Part shown: positions 60,401-64,000 of the stretch, in pieces
Layout: every line of letters starts with the position of its first letter
How positions within the stretch are numbered: position 1 is the first letter of the stretch
Source: Elysia chlorotica
Lineage: Eukaryota; Mollusca; Gastropoda; Plakobranchidae
Direction of reading: 5' to 3'
Length of the DNA: 64,000 bases
Assembly (NCBI GenBank): GCA_003991915.1
Contig: RQTK01000094.1
Location: 733,126 to 797,125 of the forward strand
Program-made: the position numbers and the translations under genes
Notes under the pieces: generated by a model
Told to the model about the DNA's origin: nothing
What the model saw: the letters and a program-made list of their open reading frames with translations, nothing else
Database searches by the model: none

Positions 60401-61323
60401 AACATTGTTTTTGGTTGTTTTTTTTTTTGTTTTTTTCGATTGTCTGATCAATCAACTTTCTGGTACTTTTTTGTACTGATAAATCCTATTGCCATGGAAA
60501 TATAACACTTATTTTATAAGAATTCACTTCACACATGTAGCACATAGCAGACCAGCGGCAACTCCCAAATGTGACCACTGCAAAGAGACACTCGCTCCTT
60601 TATTGGCTTCTAGAGACAAGAAACAGTGCTTCAGCAGAGTAGACAGATGAGATAGGAGTTTTTTCCATGGTCAATCTTATTTTATTCCTGAATAATCATT
60701 ATATGAAAACAAAAATCATAAACAAAGAATATAGTTCACAATGCTTTTGAGAACATACCAAATGAAGTTTTTTATATTTGCATGAATACTAATGATATTA
60801 TCACAGCCTTTGCTTGATAAAATGGATCAGTAACTAGTTGACATGTGAGACCGAATTGTTTTTTATCAGCTTAAGTATGATCCTCAAAATGGAATAAACT
60901 TCATTGAAGACAACATTGTCATATTTGTTGTTTAGTTACAATAATGCAAGATGCTGAATTGTTTCAAAGTTATACAATTTTATTCTATTATTATTTTCTA
61001 AGTAATCTATCAATGCTGGGATAGTACTACTACTAATAGACAAAGAGAAATCAAGGATTTGATGTGAGGATAATATATCCATTTCTAACTTTTATCCAAG
61101 TGATTTTTTTGGAAAAAGAGCACATCCTTGATGTATAAAATAATAATTTTTCCCTTCTTCTCTTTTGTTTTTGCCTGCTAAACTACAGGCTTCTTTTTCA
61201 GTTCTTGGTTGTTTTTTTGTCTTTTTTTTGTATTTTGCCCCTTAATCTCCTAATCTATTCTCGTGCTGATGATGCCGCAGGGCCAGAGGCGAAGTCGGGA
61301 CCGTATCGGTTTAAAACATTAGG

Positions 61324-61880
61324 GAGAGTACGCCAAATTTTTGAAATTTTGAGCTCAAGCCAGTTGCTTCTATTGCATTAAACATTATTTTCAAATTCAC
61401 ATGACTGATTTGTTGATTATTTTTATTCTGTGTAATTAAAAAAATCAACCATAAGCATACTCTTAGAGGTTTTAAATGGATGTGTGCCTTTTCCCTTTTT
61501 GAACTTTGAATGAAAAAACAGCAGGTTAACAGCACTTTTTAAAAATTATTTAATAATGTAAAAATGTGCAATTCCAAAATCACCTAGTTTGATGATCCCT
61601 AGGGGATCAAAACTCTGACCAAACTAGGATGCTTAAATGAATTATGGAGTAAACAATTTCATTAATGTTAATGTATAAATCTCTTTGTTGCTTAAACAAA
61701 CAACAACAAACATATAAAATTTAAAGCAGTTTCAAGGAGGACAAAAGAATACACAATGCAGTTAAAGTTCGTCTTCGCATCTTTATTAAACATGCTGAGT
61801 AGCAACACACAGAGATTTCAAAAAGAAAGAAAAAAACAGTTATAGAATAAAATTATACTTTCCATTTCATTTTTATTTAG
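61324..61880. repeat. Large inverted repeat, right arm
   Basis: Partner of 58771-59337. Weak similarity continues a few bases outward (about 61893). Confidence 0.9.
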
Positions 61881-62308
61881 GTAGGAGTGGAGGGTATTTC
61901 ATTTTTATTTTACAAAAGGCATGTTAATTTGGTCCTCTTACTTAAAAGGTTCAAAATGACAATAATTGCACAACTTTTTTTTTAGTCTACTGTTAATTTC
62001 AATGGCTTTCCTTTCTTTCAGATGACCATTAACATTTATCGGAGGTACTAGAGAAAAAAGAAAGTTTGCCTGATTAATTTTGTAAATATTTTAGTGCTTT
62101 TGAAACTGTTCAAAATTTCTATATAATATGATGTAAGTTTATTTTGATACACTAATTTTCATTTATCTCACAAAATAAGCAAATGTCTCCTTTGCCTCTA
62201 CGAAATATTACATTATTACATATCACTATACATGTAATTATATTGAAAAATGTGTATTTTTTTCCCCTAGGATTTACAACAGATAAAAATAACTCAAAGA
62301 TAAGCACT

Positions 62309-62681
62309 AATAAAAAAACCTATCGTCAACAAAATTGTACCATGAAAATTGTGAGTAGGAAAAATATTGCAGGTAATTACGATCCAAAAGTCGTTCACTA
62401 TTTACAAAATAATACTGATGGTCAGAGATTAAATTTGGATTCATTCTGAAGAGACGGTATGAGTTAATAGCCTGAGGAAATGATTTGTCTTTCATTAAGT
62501 GAAGGTGCTATGCTGGCGAAAAGTTATGAGAATGATAAAAAATAAAGGTTCAGTTGCTACCTCAATAGTTTGTTCTTTTATTTGATCATTAAAAAAAAAA
62601 GTGATGTCTGTCTGTTGAAAAAATGAAATTTGCAAGTTATGTTATGCATTTCTACCTACTGAAAACAGTAGTTTATCATTT
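62309..62681. repeat. 373-bp direct repeat, right copy
   Basis: Same-orientation copy of 57314-57686. By eye the two differ at only a few positions, for example one transition at about 62428. Confidence 0.95.
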
Positions 62682-62795
62682 CAGTACTTAATTACATAAT
62701 AATAATAATAATAACAAAATGTGATTGCTACAAGACGTGTAGGTGACTGTGTTTTTTGTAACATTAAGGTACTTTCTTTTTCTGTCTTTTTTTTA

Positions 62796-63420
62796 AGATG
62801 GGCATGGTATTGTTGGTTGGCGTCTCTCTTATTTGTGCAGGAAAGACTAGTGTCTGAAGGCGTTTGCCTAAATCTCGCGTGTTTCGTCCCTGGAATAAGT
62901 GAAAATTTCGAGCACTACGTATCGTGTTGGTGACTGCCATTGTGTATCATTATGGTTTTGTCATTAAAAAAAAAAAAAGATGGGTGTGGTATTGGTGTTT
63001 TGACGTCTCTTATTAATGCTGAAAAGTGTCCGAAATCGTTTTCCCAAATTGCGGGTCGTCCGTCCTTGAAAATAATATAATTTTCGAGCGAATATTACAC
63101 GTCGTGTAGATAAACTTTATGGTGCGTTCAAATTTATTTTTTTAGACGCGTGTGACATTGGTGTTTTGACAATTCGCTTATTTGTGCAGGCGCCCTTCCA
63201 GTGGCTCAAGGCGTTTGCGCAAACTGCGGGTAGTTCGTCCCTGCAATAGGACAATTTGAGAACAATAAATGTAGTGTAGTTGAATGCGATTGTGTTACGT
63301 GATGGTCCTTCCTTTGTTTTGGTTGGGTTTTTGTGGGTTTTTTAATGGGTGCGGTATCGAAGTTTTGACAACTTTCTTATTGGTACAGAAAAAAGGACAT
63401 ATGGGGTAATTGGAAAGGCG
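62796..63420. repeat. Diverged ~180-bp tandem array (four units)
   Basis: Units start near 62796, 62978, 63144 and 63344 (spacing 182, 166 and 200). Each has a T- or A-run, then GATGGGTGTGG or a variant, TTGGTGTTTTGAC, CTTATTTGTGCAG, AAGGCGTTTGC, and GGGTAGTTCGTCCCTG or a variant. The units are strongly diverged from one another, and the fourth is shortened. Confidence 0.7.
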
Positions 63421-64000
63421 GAAAGTGTACTTAATACTACTTGTTATTTTTATCATCTTCTTCTTCTTCTTCTTTGCAAGTTTGTAGATTTATGTTTCTT
63501 CTCCCTTGTTTCTTTTTAGATTGAAACACGTGTATATGTTTTTTTTTACAATTCCAATTCTATGTGTGACCGCGTGGGGGCTCTTTATTATATAACTCTA
63601 ACTCAAATGATGCTGTGATTACAATTACTGAACCAAATAAACTGTCAATATATATGTGCTGTGGTGACAAACAAACTTAAGCCGTGTACGGCTACACTCA
63701 CTCCAAAAAGGACACACAGATAAGGTTGGAATAGAATGAAAGGATATTTATTACGTTGGAATAGATCAGAATAGAAAACTCAAGTTAAAACAACTTGGAA
63801 CCACACAGTAAAATAGAAACGGAAAAAATAAGTTTAACTCTAGTAAGTTAGCGAAACGTAAATCCGCTCAAACCTCAATTAGAACAAATAAAAACTCTAT
63901 ACCAGGATAGATGAAATTAGACTTATAATATAAACATCAACTAAACTACAGTGCACTTATAAACTCTAGTCATAACACAAAACTAAGTCTTTACAACTTC
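63421..64000. other. Unassigned sequence at the window edge
   Basis: Contains a TTC run (about 63458-63474). From about 63670 the sequence is of a different character, with many short A-rich stretches and few T-runs, and could be the start of a dispersed element that continues past the window. Nothing specific is recognised. Confidence 0.4.

Noticed and set aside
57314..62681. LTR retrotransposon defined by the 373-bp direct repeats.
   Set aside because: No TG...CA ends, no primer-binding site recognised, no gag-pol frame, and the interior is made of inverted repeats and LINE debris.
62796..63420. CRISPR-like regular repeats.
   Set aside because: Units are long and diverged with no short identical repeats and unique spacers, and the genome is eukaryotic.

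Overview
This is a stretch of animal nuclear genome: long AT-rich introns, GT-AG splicing, dispersed LINE, SINE and MITE-like repeats, and no operons. The encoded proteins look like invertebrate (lophotrochozoan) orthologues, and the repeat content (LINE tails, tRNA-derived SINEs, TAGATCTAGA-rich patches) suggests a mollusc, most likely a gastropod. The species assignment is inference only. No bacterial, viral, CRISPR or rRNA feature was seen.

Four protein-coding genes can be assembled exon by exon, with every splice phase agreeing. (1) Ferrochelatase (FECH), minus strand, 3283-5593: two coding exons, 414 aa, all catalytic and iron-sulfur residues present. (2) A PUS1-type tRNA pseudouridine synthase, plus strand, 9066-20848: 17 coding exons, 555 aa, with an unusual C-terminal tail. 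(3) The co-repressor CtBP, minus strand, 27583-39130: 10 coding exons, 436 aa. (4) MAEA, the RING-type subunit of the CTLH/GID ubiquitin ligase, plus strand, 47484-55910: 9 coding exons, 392 aa. FECH and PUS1 are head to head, PUS1 and CtBP converge, and CtBP and MAEA are head to head. The four do not form a pathway; their proximity looks like ordinary animal gene order.

Between the genes: 1-3170 has no recognisable gene. The FECH/PUS1 interval (5594-9063) is dominated by a recent tandem duplication (5724-7045 and 7133-8574) that copies the shared promoter region and a possible PUS1 first exon. The PUS1/CtBP interval (20849-27582) is probably 3'UTR plus unique AT-rich DNA. The CtBP/MAEA interval (39131-47483) holds decayed non-LTR retrotransposon pieces, one of them split by an insertion with 26-bp perfect inverted termini, and copies of a tRNA-derived SINE family that also occurs in PUS1 and CtBP introns. 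Downstream of MAEA (55983-64000) lies a nested arrangement of 373-bp direct repeats, two inverted-repeat pairs, a LINE 3' fragment and a diverged ~180-bp tandem array.

The most notable points are two textbook U12-type (minor spliceosome) introns, one in PUS1 and one in MAEA; a four-fold ~17-residue repeat in the PUS1 tail, each unit starting with a psi-K-x-E SUMO-type motif; the duplicated FECH/PUS1 promoter; and three cases of long direct repeats flanking inserts. I did not find a clearly new multi-gene system.
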